Translations under genes and position numbers: made by a program | The notes under the pieces: generated by a model | What the model saw: the letters and a program-made list of their open reading frames with translations, nothing else | Told to the model about the DNA's origin: nothing | Database searches by the model: none | Shown here: positions 7,732-17,856 of the stretch, piece after piece | How positions within the stretch are numbered: the first letter of the stretch is position 1 | Layout: each line of letters starts with the position of its first letter | Assembly: GCF_014638915.1 (NCBI RefSeq) | Contig: NZ_BMFQ01000002.1 | Location: 620,001 to 684,000, forward strand | Direction of reading: 5' to 3' | DNA from: Xanthomarina arctica | Lineage (GTDB): Bacteria > Bacteroidota > Bacteroidia > Flavobacteriales > Flavobacteriaceae | DNA: 64,000 bases

Positions 7732-9249
7732 TCATCTTACAGTAGTCATTCTCGAAATTTTACCGTTTATTATTTCATAAATGGCAATCGCATTGTAATT
7801 GTCGCCATTAACAGTCAGGTATTCTTCGTCGATAACTACACTTCCAATTATTATACGATTCGTAATTTCACAATGTAAATCAGGTGTTTGCGAAAAGAAA
7901 TCACTAAAAGTTGTACGTAACTGTTTTTCGCCTTGTATATAAAGTCTATTCGGAAAATCATAGGCTTTTACTTCGCTATCGAAGGTCTTAACAAAAGCAT
8001 CAATATTCTTTGAATTAAATGCTTCTAATTGTTGCTCTACAATAGCTTCTGCTTCTGGAAGTTCTTCTTTTTGTTGAATAAAAGTCTTACTGTTTATCTT
8101 CCCGTTTTGTATTACATACAGTACAGCACGATGATAGACTTTACCGTTTATATTTAAACGTTCTTCATCTATAACTACCTTTCCTTTATGAATGCGTTTT
8201 AAAATTTCAATACTGGCTTTGGGATTATTTGATAAGAGCGCTCTGAAATCTGAATCTAGTTTAGAGTAGCCTTCATAAAGGGTATCATTGGGGAAATTTT
8301 GAACAATTACATTATCGGCATAAAAGGATGTCAAACTTTCTAAATCATTATTGTTAAATGCTTGAACATGTTTTTGGATTACAGTAACTGGTGATTCTTC
8401 TGAAACCAGAGCTAATCGCTTACCGTCTGGACTAATGGAAACTCTAGAAATCTCATTTATTTCGTCTTCTTTGAAATGCTGTAATATATTCATACTATCA
8501 TTAGAAGTATTGAATTGGGCAATTAATTTCCCATCGGGAATCAAAATTATATTTTCTGAGAACCAGCATATATCGGCAATTGGAATGGGTAAGGATTTTA
8601 TGGTTTTTATATCACCTGTTGTAGGATTAAGTGATTTTATTGTAGATGAATTGTTTTCATAACTTATAAAACTAATTAAATTTGAATTTGGAATTTTATG
8701 CAAGGAGCACCCAACATTATTATGTACCGTTAGATTGGAATTATCCTTTAAATTAGAGATAACTAAGTCCATCTTATCTCCTACTAAAACTGATGAAACC
8801 AAAATGTCTTGATTGTACCAAACATGATAGCCTACTTTTAAATCTTTTAGAATTATTTCGGGTTTTCCAGTTGCTAAGTTGTATTGGTATAATCGTTGTA
8901 CTCCATTATCATCCAAACGCACAGCGGAAACAGATTCTTTGTTTGGAATTCTTAATGGGGAATACTCACTTCCTAAAGAAGTGTTGGTTATCCAAAAATG
9001 CTCACCTGTACTTATATTGTAACTTTTAATATCGGTTTGATTGTTTCTTGTAGAGGAGAATAGAACCGTATTATTGTCGTAAAACGAGGGTTGGTTATCA
9101 TACCCGGCACTATTTGAAATATTTTTAAGGTTTTTCAGTTCTATTACATCCTTGGTGCTTGTTATATCCAATAAAAAAACCTCCGTATTGGATTGAGCCA
9201 TAAGATTTACAGAAATTGCAAATAAGGTTAGATATATTATTTTTTTCAT
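7732..9249 (-). CDS. Secreted TolB-like beta-propeller with two NTF2/SnoaL-like domains
   Basis: This 505 aa protein has a Sec signal (to about residue 18) and then a TolB/PD40-type propeller (about 35-275). Propeller blades are visible as NQPSFYDNNTVLFSSTR, GSEYSPLRIPNKESVSAVR and ISRVSISPDGKRLALVSEE. It ends with two tandem NTF2/SnoaL-like domains (about 285-395 and 400-505), each starting with VIQKHVQAFNNNDLESLTSFY or VEQQLEAFNSKNIDAFVKTF and ending in a paired VVIDEE strand. Such small cone-shaped domains often bind small ligands or mediate association. The combination in one exported polypeptide is unusual. No enzyme residues can be assigned. It stands alone between unrelated genes. Confidence 0.75.
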   Translation of the reverse strand: MKKIIYLTLFAISVNLMAQSNTEVFLLDITSTKDVIELKNLKNISNSAGYDNQPSFYDNNTVLFSSTRNNQTDIKSYNISTGEHFWITNTSLGSEYSPLRIPNKESVSAVRLDDNGVQRLYQYNLATGKPEIILKDLKVGYHVWYNQDILVSSVLVGDKMDLVISNLKDNSNLTVHNNVGCSLHKIPNSNLISFISYENNSSTIKSLNPTTGDIKTIKSLPIPIADICWFSENIILIPDGKLIAQFNTSNDSMNILQHFKEDEINEISRVSISPDGKRLALVSEESPVTVIQKHVQAFNNNDLESLTSFYADNVIVQNFPNDTLYEGYSKLDSDFRALLSNNPKASIEILKRIHKGKVVIDEERLNINGKVYHRAVLYVIQNGKINSKTFIQQKEELPEAEAIVEQQLEAFNSKNIDAFVKTFDSEVKAYDFPNRLYIQGEKQLRTTFSDFFSQTPDLHCEITNRIIIGSVVIDEEYLTVNGDNYNAIAIYEIINGKISRMTTVR

Positions 9250-9319
9250 TTGCTATTCCTATTGGTTGGTTACCTGGTTAAACCACTAATTTAGGAAATA
9301 TAAACGGAATAGGAAATTT

Positions 9320-9333
9320 CTGTCGGTAGACAG
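9320..9333. repeat. Short REP-like palindrome
   Basis: CTGTC-GGTA-GACAG forms a 5-bp stem with a GGTA loop. It resembles the core of the dispersed CTGTCGGCAGG-type palindromes found between genes in Bacteroidota. There is only one copy in the window, so this is tentative. Confidence 0.3.
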
Positions 9334-9449
9334 GCATTCTCAAAAATTTCGGAAGTAGGTTGCGACTAGCAATTAATTATTTACGGAATTAGTAAATCAG
9401 TTTTTAACCGAACTATAATTTCGCACGTTCATTTCCATTTTTATTCAAT

Positions 9450-10115
9450 TCACCCCTCAATCAGGTTTCTAGCTCCTTTGTAAAATAATACTGAAGCCAT
9501 CATCATGAACACATGACTGATGTCTATATGGTTAAACCATTTATCTAAGCCAATTTTGAAAACAAAAAAGAATGCTCCAATAGAACTGACTAGCACACCA
9601 ATTAATATTTGCTTGCTTCCTTTGTTTTTTACCTTGTAGTAAACAAAACCAGTAAATCCTGTTACTATAATGGCCATTCCATATCCTGCATGAAAAAGTA
9701 CAAATTGGAAGTTTAATGTTACGAGTGATAGAATTAAAAAAACAAGTAATTCTATAATGTTCAATTTTGAAAAGAAGGCCCCTATTTTGGGATCAATCCA
9801 CTTTCTCGAATATTGTATCACAGCACGTTCAAGTAATGCGATAGATAACATGCTTGTTATCCATCCTGGAAGCTTCATATAAAATGGCAAATAATGTATG
9901 AGTGCATGACCTAATACGCCACCTAAAAAGGTAGCCAAACTCATTGAAAGAAAATAATACTTAAACAACTTTTGGACCTCAGAATTTTGAGGTAATGCAT
10001 TCAATTTTATATAAGCCACGAAACAAATGATGGAAACAAAAACATCTGTTAATGTATTTACTGGCTCGTATAACACAAGTCCAAATAACTCAATGGATGG
10101 TTGTGGGTCTAACAA
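9450..10115 (-). CDS. Seven-helix integral membrane protein, DUF6962/CREST-like
   Basis: The 221 aa protein has seven hydrophobic segments covering almost its whole length. Polar residues inside the membrane include His in GHALIHYL, His in LFHAGYG and a final DISHVFMMMA helix. A 7-TM protein with buried His in the third and last helices resembles the CREST superfamily (ceramidase/PAQR-like hydrolases), and I also recall DUF6962 with this layout. The catalytic set is not clear enough to claim hydrolase activity. The start codon is TTG, preceded closely by an AGGAAG ribosome-binding sequence. No upstream in-frame ATG fits better. Confidence 0.6.
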   Translation of the reverse strand: MLDPQPSIELFGLVLYEPVNTLTDVFVSIICFVAYIKLNALPQNSEVQKLFKYYFLSMSLATFLGGVLGHALIHYLPFYMKLPGWITSMLSIALLERAVIQYSRKWIDPKIGAFFSKLNIIELLVFLILSLVTLNFQFVLFHAGYGMAIIVTGFTGFVYYKVKNKGSKQILIGVLVSSIGAFFFVFKIGLDKWFNHIDISHVFMMMASVLFYKGARNLIEG

Positions 10116-10569
10116 TTTCTTCCTTTTGTTTTAAACGGTTTTTAATGAGGTATACTAATTGAATATTTTCAATTGTCTTTTTTCAGCTTATAAAGCTAAG
10201 ATACTAAATCTTTGATTTCTAAAAACAATCTGAAATAAAGGTTAAAAAACTTAGCAGCTTGTAAGCCATAATCTATATTGTTTTTAAGTACACCTATGTC
10301 ATTCAATTCAACTATGGGCTGATATGGAATACAGCATCAACACCTATTGTTATTAAAGATTAGTAACTGTATTAAATGTTCTCTGTAAGCTGTTTTTCAT
10401 TTAATCATTCGGAGTATTCAACACCAACATTTTTTTATTAGCTGTTGTATGTAAATGGAATCATAATAATATATTTCTTGATTGCATACTTGTAGCCCTT
10501 CAAGAAAAATCATCTGCTAAGTAACCTATTGGATTTGTTTTTTTAATACCTTTAAAAATTATTTAACCC
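10116..10569. other. Intergenic region between divergent genes
   Basis: This 450-bp A/T-rich region holds the start regions of the minus-strand 7-TM gene and the plus-strand TPR-AraC gene. I saw no complete promoter consensus, no strong hairpin and no coding frame. Confidence 0.5.
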
Positions 10570-12150
10570 ATGCAGAGCTTTTACTTTAATCGATACATTT
10601 TTTTTGGCTTCCTACTCATTTCCAACCTGGTTATGGCGCAAATTGAGCAAAATGAGCTCGATAGTTTAGAGCAGAAGCTGTATGGGAAGTCTAAACCAAC
10701 AACAGACAGTATCATTCTCTTGGGAACTCGTATCCTATCTCTTAGCAATTCTGATGAACAAAAAGCAAGAATCTTAGGGAAAATGGCCATCACTTATTTT
10801 GAAAAAAATGATCTGAACCGCTCTACCGAATTGTTTTTTGAAGCAAAAAATATGGCCGAAAAGTCTGGTAACCATGAATTGATTGTCAAAATATACGGAT
10901 CGCTTGCTCACCAATACGTACATTTAAAGTTAAAGGATAAAGCCTCTTATTATCTAAACAAGGCCATTGAGGAAATTGAAGAGTTGCCCGTGGGTGACAA
11001 AAAAGACTTTCTAAAAGGGCTTTCTTATTTAGAACTTGGAAATTTAGAATATGACAATAAGAATTACCTGTTGGCTAAGGAAAACTACAAGCAATCGCTC
11101 AAGGAATTCCAAAATATAAGCACCCGAGATGAAAAGATGAACTACCATTATAGGAGATCATTTTATAATATAGGTAACTCTTTTGTGTATTTGAATGAAC
11201 CAGATTCTGCAAAGTGGTATTTGGAAAATGCATTACAGATACAGAATGACAATGTAGACTTAAATTTTTTTATAAAAAATGCCATGGCAAGGGTTTATAA
11301 ACAAAAAGGCTTGCACCAACAGGCAATTGATTCTCTCGAAATAATGTTGCAGGATGAAGCATTTACGGATATCAGGCTTAAATCCGAAATGTATCAGGAA
11401 CTTTCACAGAACTATAAAAAACTGGAAAATAACGAGCAATATTATAACTACAATGAGAAATTTATTAAGCTTCGAGACTCTCTTCAGTTAAGTGGCTTAA
11501 GTGCTATCGATTCTGCTATAAATACAGAACAAAAAGAATATATTTTGGCGCTTTCTGAATCCGATAGAACTAACAAAAACCTTATTATTGCCAGCTTAAC
11601 TTTTTTAATACTGCTAACTTTGACCATACTGTATCTGGCAAATAAGAAAAAGAAAGAACGTCTTATTTTTGAGGATATTATTGGCAATTTAAACTATAAG
11701 TTGCATCCTTTGGTTGAAGATGAGAAGAAAATCACCATTAAAGGAGGAGGCAATAATATCCCAAATCCAGTAGAACAGGATCTTCTCTTCAAACTAGAGA
11801 AATTTGAAAAATCAGGAAGGTTTACTAATCCTAAATTAACTATAGCGACATTAGCGGTGCAATTAAAAACGAATACCTCCTATCTTTCTGAAATTATCAA
11901 TAATCACAAGGAGAAAAACTTTAATGCTTATATCAATGAATTACGCATTAAATACATTTGCGAAAAAATCTACACACATCCAGAATATTTGAATTATAAA
12001 ATTAGCTATTTGGCGGAAGAAAGCGGATTTGCTTCTCATAGTTCCTTTTCTACGGTTTTTAAAACAGTGACTGGCCTATCTCCTTCCACGTTTTTACGCG
12101 AAACCAATAAAACAAGTTCTAACACTACTAAAACAGAACTAACAAGCTAA
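10570..12150 (+). CDS. Membrane-bound TPR/AraC-type transcriptional regulator
   Basis: This 526 aa protein has an N-terminal signal (to about residue 20), five or six TPR-type helix pairs (about 55-305, for example LSYLELGNLEYDNKNYLLAK), one transmembrane helix (about 335-355, IIASLTFLILLTLTILYL) and a C-terminal AraC-type double helix-turn-helix domain (about 425-515). In the last domain TIATLAVQLKTNTSYLSEII is the first HTH and ISYLAEESGFASHSSFSTVF the second. This one-component layout is common in Flavobacteriia: a periplasmic TPR sensor linked through the membrane to a cytoplasmic DNA-binding domain. The gene just downstream, encoding a T9SS-secreted protein, is a candidate target. Confidence 0.88.
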   Translation: MQSFYFNRYIFFGFLLISNLVMAQIEQNELDSLEQKLYGKSKPTTDSIILLGTRILSLSNSDEQKARILGKMAITYFEKNDLNRSTELFFEAKNMAEKSGNHELIVKIYGSLAHQYVHLKLKDKASYYLNKAIEEIEELPVGDKKDFLKGLSYLELGNLEYDNKNYLLAKENYKQSLKEFQNISTRDEKMNYHYRRSFYNIGNSFVYLNEPDSAKWYLENALQIQNDNVDLNFFIKNAMARVYKQKGLHQQAIDSLEIMLQDEAFTDIRLKSEMYQELSQNYKKLENNEQYYNYNEKFIKLRDSLQLSGLSAIDSAINTEQKEYILALSESDRTNKNLIIASLTFLILLTLTILYLANKKKKERLIFEDIIGNLNYKLHPLVEDEKKITIKGGGNNIPNPVEQDLLFKLEKFEKSGRFTNPKLTIATLAVQLKTNTSYLSEIINNHKEKNFNAYINELRIKYICEKIYTHPEYLNYKISYLAEESGFASHSSFSTVFKTVTGLSPSTFLRETNKTSSNTTKTELTS

Positions 12151-12261
12151 TATATAGCTGTTTAAAAACTAATCACAGCTATTAAAATCCTTGATTTTGA
12201 AAGGTCTTTTTTAGGTTAGCCTTGATACTGGCATTATATTTAGCAAAAACTAAATAACAAT

Positions 12262-13632
12262 ATGAATAAAATTTTATTTACAGCATGTTTGCTGACAGGT
12301 TGGATTTCAATGGGACAAGATTGTTCTTATGGGACAATGTCTGAAAACTCCATAAATGGTAGTAACATTTCAACAGGTGGTGCCTATGAATATTCGGGAG
12401 CCACAGATTTCGACATTCCTTTTGGAACCCTATTTTCAGTTGAACAAGTGTCGATTAATGTATTAAAAGGAACAGAGGATCTTACCTATGTAAATGTGTA
12501 TTTCTTAGAAGATTTACAAGGAAAACCTGGAGAGGCCTTCCAGACATTTGAAAATGTAGTTCCAGTAAATCAAGAATTAATTTTCACGGTTGAAAATGAA
12601 TCATTTGATGGGTATACCATTACACTTGATATTCCGGTGCCTTTTGATGTACCAAAAGGAAAATATTACTTACAAGTTAGAGCAGCAACCTCGGATGGAT
12701 CCAATGTGTTTTGGGAGATTACTGATGAAAACACGACCAGTTTAGGGCGTTTTGATTATGCTAATTTTGGTGATGAACCTTGGTTTGGAGGTTTTTCTTA
12801 TTATGATTACGTATTTCAGGTTAGTGGCACTTGTTCCGATACCGGTGAAGAACAACCAGATTATGGAGATGCTTGTGCTCAAGAACATACTGCGAATAAT
12901 CACGAAACTGGTTTAAACTTAAGGACGGGAAGCTTGGCCGATGATTTTTTTGTAGCTGAAAACACCACCTTTCACTTAAATCATTTAAAAATTTCCACAC
13001 TTCAAATTGGTAATGTTGTGAATGCGAGTATCAAAATTAGAAATTCAGTGAATGATGCACCAGGAGACATTGTTTATTCTGTGGAAAATAAAGCACCCAT
13101 TACAGAAAACTTTTTTGGTTATTGGCCATATAATGGTTTTCCTTTAGATGTCGTAGCGGTAGACTTGGAGTTTGAGTTCGAACCTATAGAACTTGCTGAA
13201 GGTCATTATTTTGTGGAAGTAAGCGATGTGGTATACTTTCAATATACCGATTTTTTAGCTTGGGAGGCTAAAACAACTTCTGGTATTGGTGGTAGCGCTT
13301 ATGAATCATATGATGGTGAAACTTGGACGGAAGTTTCAGGTTTTAACTTGGTTTTTGATGTATCAGGCTACTGCGAGGAAACTCTTGGAGTGGAAGATTT
13401 TGCATCTGTTAATGTGAGCGTATATCCAAACCCAGTAACGGATCGATTACACATTAACACTCTAGAAAATATCCAAAAAATAACTTTAGTGAATGCACTT
13501 GGCCAAAGCATACGGAGCTTACCATCCCACGCTGAAGACATTGCAATGGCATCTTTACCAAATGGACTTTATATCTTGACAGTAGAGCTAGCTAACGGCA
13601 AAAAACAAACCTTTAAAATTGTGAAGCACTAA
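12262..13632 (+). CDS. Secreted protein with T9SS type A sorting domain
   Basis: The 456 aa product has a signal peptide (to about residue 19), two related beta-sandwich regions (about 20-190 and 205-370) and a C-terminal sorting domain. Each sandwich begins with a Cys-containing segment (ENSINGSN... and HTANNHETGLN...) and ends GTCSDTG or GYCEETLG. The sorting domain is clear from VYPNPVTDRLHI, an ALGQ turn, LPNGLYILTVELANG and a terminal KIVKH. It is therefore exported through the outer membrane by type IX secretion and probably anchored or released at the surface. No catalytic motif was seen, so the sandwiches may bind carbohydrate or protein. Confidence 0.88.
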   Translation: MNKILFTACLLTGWISMGQDCSYGTMSENSINGSNISTGGAYEYSGATDFDIPFGTLFSVEQVSINVLKGTEDLTYVNVYFLEDLQGKPGEAFQTFENVVPVNQELIFTVENESFDGYTITLDIPVPFDVPKGKYYLQVRAATSDGSNVFWEITDENTTSLGRFDYANFGDEPWFGGFSYYDYVFQVSGTCSDTGEEQPDYGDACAQEHTANNHETGLNLRTGSLADDFFVAENTTFHLNHLKISTLQIGNVVNASIKIRNSVNDAPGDIVYSVENKAPITENFFGYWPYNGFPLDVVAVDLEFEFEPIELAEGHYFVEVSDVVYFQYTDFLAWEAKTTSGIGGSAYESYDGETWTEVSGFNLVFDVSGYCEETLGVEDFASVNVSVYPNPVTDRLHINTLENIQKITLVNALGQSIRSLPSHAEDIAMASLPNGLYILTVELANGKKQTFKIVKH

Positions 13633-13652
13633 TATTCAGCTTTATGTAATTA

Positions 13653-13684
13653 AAAATCCGTCTCATACCAGTGAGACGGATTTT
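13653..13684 (+). terminator. Rho-independent terminator
   Basis: A perfect 13-bp stem AAAATCCGTCTCA / TGAGACGGATTTT around a six-base loop, 20 bp after the stop codon of the T9SS-sorted protein gene. Confidence 0.88.
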
Positions 13685-14029
13685 ATATTTTATTGAGATA
13701 GGAAACTTCTTAGTAGCATCCACAAACTATCTTTCAGTCTGATAAGGTTTATTAGTTCGAAACTTTTAAACCCATTCCTTTCAATCCTTTAATTATCTAT
13801 TTCATAAAACCATAATTCAATAGGTCTTAATTCAAGTTGAGGGATTAGCTCCTGACTCCTTTTTTTACTTGATCTCTCCTAACTAAACCTCTAAGATACT
13901 CACTATCATTACTATATTCTCCAGTTATAATTCATGACTTTATCCACCTATCTTGTTTTTCTATCTGTAGACATTTATTTCGTGTTTAAATATTCAAATT
14001 ATTGATTCAATTTCACAAAACTTATGCAA
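13685..14029. other. Intergenic region between convergent genes
   Basis: About 345 bp of A/T-rich sequence between the T9SS gene terminator and the 3' end of the response-regulator gene. I see no gene or structured element in it. Confidence 0.5.
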
Positions 14030-14779
14030 TCATCGATGCATCTTATCCAAAACCTCAATAATCTCTGCTTTCTTACGTACAGAAACTGGGACATTTTCGC
14101 CGTTTTTAAGCATGAGATAGCCACCATCCGTTTTAATAAATTCACTGACGTAATCTAAGTTAACCAAATGACTTTGGTGGATGCGGATAAAATCGTAGCT
14201 CTTTAGCATGTCGGCAAAATATTTCAAGGTTTTGGTAACGAATATTTTACGTTTGTCTTGAAGATAAAAAATGGTGTTATTGCTGTCTGATTCGCAGCGG
14301 ATAATATCGTTTAAACTCACAATAATAATCTTGTCGAGTGTATGCAAGGAAATTTTATCTGGTTTTTGCTCTGGTGCAGACAAGGTTTCCTTTAAAATGT
14401 TTAAGCGCTCTTTATTAGGTTGAATTTGTTGTTTAGCACGGGTTACAGCTAGATCCAACTCTTCATAAGAATAAGGCTTTAAAACATAATCTATAGCGGC
14501 AAATTTAAAGGCTCTAATAGCAAACTCATCACTTGCAGTAACAAAGATGATTTTGGATTTTAAATCTGGAAAAATTTCCAAAATATCAAAGCCTGTCCCA
14601 TCACCTAACATGATATCTAAAAACAAGATATCGGGTTGTTTTTTACGTAGTAACTTGGCCGCTTCTACCACACTTTGAGCGGTATCGATGACTTCAATTT
14701 CTGGATGCCTCGTTTCTAAATCGCTTTTTAAAAGTTGTAAAGCATCAATCATGTCTTCTACTATAATAGCTGTAAGCAT
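14030..14779 (-). CDS. LytTR-family response regulator
   Basis: This 249 aa protein has a receiver domain (1-120) with the acidic pair Glu8/Asp9, the phosphoacceptor Asp55 in ILFLDIML and the conserved Lys in YVLKPYSYEEL. A LytTR DNA-binding domain follows (about 145-245), recognisable from DKIIIVSLNDIIRCESDSNN, the FIRIHQSHLVNLDYV motif and VPVSVRKK at the end. It lies 6 bp after the histidine kinase gene and shares its transcript. LytTR proteins bind pairs of direct repeats one per monomer about two helical turns apart. Just such pairs occur at 20977-21009 and 23396-23428 upstream of neighbouring genes, which makes those the likely targets. Confidence 0.92.
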   Translation of the reverse strand: MLTAIIVEDMIDALQLLKSDLETRHPEIEVIDTAQSVVEAAKLLRKKQPDILFLDIMLGDGTGFDILEIFPDLKSKIIFVTASDEFAIRAFKFAAIDYVLKPYSYEELDLAVTRAKQQIQPNKERLNILKETLSAPEQKPDKISLHTLDKIIIVSLNDIIRCESDSNNTIFYLQDKRKIFVTKTLKYFADMLKSYDFIRIHQSHLVNLDYVSEFIKTDGGYLMLKNGENVPVSVRKKAEIIEVLDKMHR

Positions 14780-14785
14780 AGGTCT

Positions 14786-17700
14786 CTAATAATCTGTTAA
14801 TAAAGGAATTTTAAAGGTAATTTGTGTGCCACCAATACTACCATCGGCATTTTTAATTTCTGTAATCTGAAGCGCATTTTCTCCAGAAATAGATGCTAGG
14901 CGTTCTTTTGTAACGGTAAGCGCCATGGATTGGTGATCAGTTTTTTCTTTTGTTTGCTGAGATTTAAAAATACCAATCCCATTGTCTATGACTTTACAAT
15001 GTAAATAGTGCTCGGTGGTGCTAAATTCTATTTGAAGGTCTCCTGCTTTGTCACCTTTTAAAATACCATGACGGATGGCATTTTCTACAAAGGGCTGCAT
15101 GAGCATGGGTGGCAACAGAATTTCCTCTGGATCTAATTGGCTCTTATTTGTAATAGAAAAGGTAAAAGGCTTTGCCGCCATTAACTGCTCTACGGTAATA
15201 TAGTGTTCTAGGGTTTTAATTTCCTGTGCTAAGGTAATTTGATCTTTTCTAGAATTGTTTAAGGTTTCTCTAAGTAATGTCGCAAAACTATTGATGGTAG
15301 CATTCATCTTATCGGGTTTGTTGATGGCCATACCTTTAATGCCGTTTAAGACATTAAAAATAAAATGCGGATTCATTTGTAATTGGAGGGCTTTATGTTC
15401 CAGAGTCAGCAAATGATTTTGCATTTGTAATTGGGCTTTATCTGTTTTGTTTTTTAATCGGATTCTTCTAATATACAACCAACCGAAAAACCCTAAAAGT
15501 AACAGAGCTAAACCTATAACTGTCCATTGAAAGGCTGCTTTTTTGTAAAGCGGACTTTCAATAAAAAAGTTGAATGTTATGGGCGTGCTTTCCTCCCATC
15601 TATAATTTCTCGATTGTGCCGAAAACTGATGCTCCCCATAAGCCAGCCCTGCAAAGTTTTGTTTGTTTTCTTTAGACCAAGGACTCCAGGCATTTTTGTT
15701 TAATCTGGATCTGTATTCAATTTGATTGGGATGATCGATGTCCACAGATCTGTAAGCAAAACTTACTTGGGTTTGGTCTGGAGTTAACTTGAGAACTTTG
15801 TTGGAATTGGTCCAGGTTTTTAGATTTATAGAATCGACACTTTTATAAGCGACTTGCACATCATTAAAATAGATTTCAGGCTTGATAGTACTTTTACTAT
15901 CTACACTAGGAATGTATTCAGTTAAACCATAAAGGGCGCCAAACCAAAGGTGGCCATTAGCATCTTTATCCACGGCATTTAAACAGGTTTCGATTCCCAG
16001 AAAGCCATCGTTTCGTCCAAAATGATAAATGTCTTCTATGATATTGGTTTGGTCTAATTGTATTTTATCCACGCCTCGTTCTGTACCTGCCCACAAATAG
16101 CCTTGATTGTCGAAGATTAGTTGGTAGATGTTTTCTGAAGACATTTTTTTAGCCCCATTTAAGGGTTTGAAATTTAATGGATTTTCATCTGTTTTTGAGA
16201 CCCAAATCCCTTTCCCTGCAGTTCCTAGAAATAAATTATCTTGATGAAACAAGAGGGTTCTTATAGCTGTTTTCTGATTTAAAACAGCCCCTAAAGCTGT
16301 ATGTTCTCCATTTTTAAGATAGCCTAGTTTTCCAGATTGTGTGGCGTACCAAAGTCTGTTTTGGGAATCTAATGCCAGGTCGTTGATGTATAAATCTGTG
16401 ATGCCAGATTTTGTTCCATATAGGTTATTAATAACCAAACTATCTTTATCCGAATTATAATGAAACTCCACAATCCCACTAGAATAAGTTGCTGCCCACA
16501 TGGTATTTTGGCCTTTAACCAGTTTCCGAATCCAATCGAAGGGAAAGCCATTTTCTGTGTTGTACACCTTATATTTAATGACTGTTTTTGGGGAAATTTT
16601 TGTGATAATGTTTAAAGAATCTGTATCATCTACAACCAAACTATCAACTGTTTTTGTGGTTCTTAGAAGTACCCCATTTCCATCTGATCCTGCCCAAATA
16701 GTACCATAATTATCGCTTGCTATGGTTTTAATTTTGACGTTTGAAAAGCCTTTTATTTTAGGAATATCGTGAATTCCTAAAGAATCTATTTTTGTTAAAC
16801 CAGCCTCAGAACTAGAGATCCAAATACTATTATTTACATGATGTACCGCATAAATACGATTCCCTTTCAAACCAGAACTAGCATCAAAATGCTGAAAATT
16901 GTTTTGGAAATATTTATAAAAACCACCCCCAGATGTTGCTATCCAAATATTCGATTGTCTGTCTGTAAATGTTTTTCTAATATGAGAAACCGAAAGGCCA
17001 GTTGTTTTATCTATGCTTCTTTTTTCTGAATAATTCTCGGAATCTATAATGGTAATCCCATCATTATCAGTAGCAACCCATATTTCATTTTTATTATGAA
17101 GCGACATGCTATTAATTCCAAGAGGTTCTTTTAATAAAAGAGGTACTTCTTTTTGTTTTGAGTCTAAGATTAAAATACCATCTCTATATGTTGCGGCAAA
17201 AATTTTATCGTGGCTGAAAACAAGGGATCTAAAATTGTTTGCTTCTATTTTTTCTATTTTAGGCGTATTGCCATCTAGTAAATTTGCTTTATATAAACCT
17301 ATATTAGTTGCTAACCAGTAGTGAGTTCCGTCAAAAACAAACCCATTTACGATGCTGGAATCTATCTCTGCATTTAGACTTAGTTTTTTAAGTTTATCTG
17401 AATTAGAATAGCTGTAAACTCCTTTTTTTGTTGCTAGATAAAGTTTGTTTCCTGACTTGAAAAATTGGTTTATCTGAGGACATTCAAAATTTGAAAAGCT
17501 ATTTTTTGTTTTGATGGATAGCCCTAGATTGGTTCCAATATAAAGGCTGTCCTTAGTTGAATATAAAGCTTGAATGTAATTTGAAAGCAACCCATCATTC
17601 TCATTCCAAACCGTAAAATCTGTGCCGTCAAAATTAGAAAGGCCGCCACCTTGAGTCCCTAACCATAAATAACCAATTTCATCTTGAATAATATCGTATA

Positions 17701-17818
17701 CCTGAGATTGTGGTAACCCATCTTCTATACCATAGGCCCTTAACTGGCTATTTTGAGCCCTGACAAAAGAGCTTATAAAAAGCAGGCATAAAAGAGAGTA
17801 TGTTGTGAGGTTTTTCAA
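14786..17818 (-). CDS. Propeller-type sensor histidine kinase (LytS/YpdA-like kinase core)
   Basis: This 1010 aa membrane sensor has a signal peptide (1-21) and two-component-regulator propeller repeats (about 25-640). Typical blades are GLPQSQVYDIIQDEIGYLWLGT and GNGLWIATSGGGFY-like segments. A Y_Y_Y domain (about 690-760), one transmembrane helix (about 768-788) and a His_kinase/HATPase core follow. The phosphoacceptor His is in LQMNPHFIFNVLNGIK, the N box is PFVENAIRHGI and the G box is VIDNGIGI. The periplasmic propellers sense an unknown, often carbohydrate-related, signal. The start codon is a TTG in frame with a good signal peptide, since no ATG is nearby. It is co-transcribed with the LytTR regulator. 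Confidence 0.92.
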   Translation of the reverse strand: MKNLTTYSLLCLLFISSFVRAQNSQLRAYGIEDGLPQSQVYDIIQDEIGYLWLGTQGGGLSNFDGTDFTVWNENDGLLSNYIQALYSTKDSLYIGTNLGLSIKTKNSFSNFECPQINQFFKSGNKLYLATKKGVYSYSNSDKLKKLSLNAEIDSSIVNGFVFDGTHYWLATNIGLYKANLLDGNTPKIEKIEANNFRSLVFSHDKIFAATYRDGILILDSKQKEVPLLLKEPLGINSMSLHNKNEIWVATDNDGITIIDSENYSEKRSIDKTTGLSVSHIRKTFTDRQSNIWIATSGGGFYKYFQNNFQHFDASSGLKGNRIYAVHHVNNSIWISSSEAGLTKIDSLGIHDIPKIKGFSNVKIKTIASDNYGTIWAGSDGNGVLLRTTKTVDSLVVDDTDSLNIITKISPKTVIKYKVYNTENGFPFDWIRKLVKGQNTMWAATYSSGIVEFHYNSDKDSLVINNLYGTKSGITDLYINDLALDSQNRLWYATQSGKLGYLKNGEHTALGAVLNQKTAIRTLLFHQDNLFLGTAGKGIWVSKTDENPLNFKPLNGAKKMSSENIYQLIFDNQGYLWAGTERGVDKIQLDQTNIIEDIYHFGRNDGFLGIETCLNAVDKDANGHLWFGALYGLTEYIPSVDSKSTIKPEIYFNDVQVAYKSVDSINLKTWTNSNKVLKLTPDQTQVSFAYRSVDIDHPNQIEYRSRLNKNAWSPWSKENKQNFAGLAYGEHQFSAQSRNYRWEESTPITFNFFIESPLYKKAAFQWTVIGLALLLLGFFGWLYIRRIRLKNKTDKAQLQMQNHLLTLEHKALQLQMNPHFIFNVLNGIKGMAINKPDKMNATINSFATLLRETLNNSRKDQITLAQEIKTLEHYITVEQLMAAKPFTFSITNKSQLDPEEILLPPMLMQPFVENAIRHGILKGDKAGDLQIEFSTTEHYLHCKVIDNGIGIFKSQQTKEKTDHQSMALTVTKERLASISGENALQITEIKNADGSIGGTQITFKIPLLTDY

Positions 17819-17856
17819 ATGGGGATTTTGTTTTAATTAGATAATAATCCTTTGCT

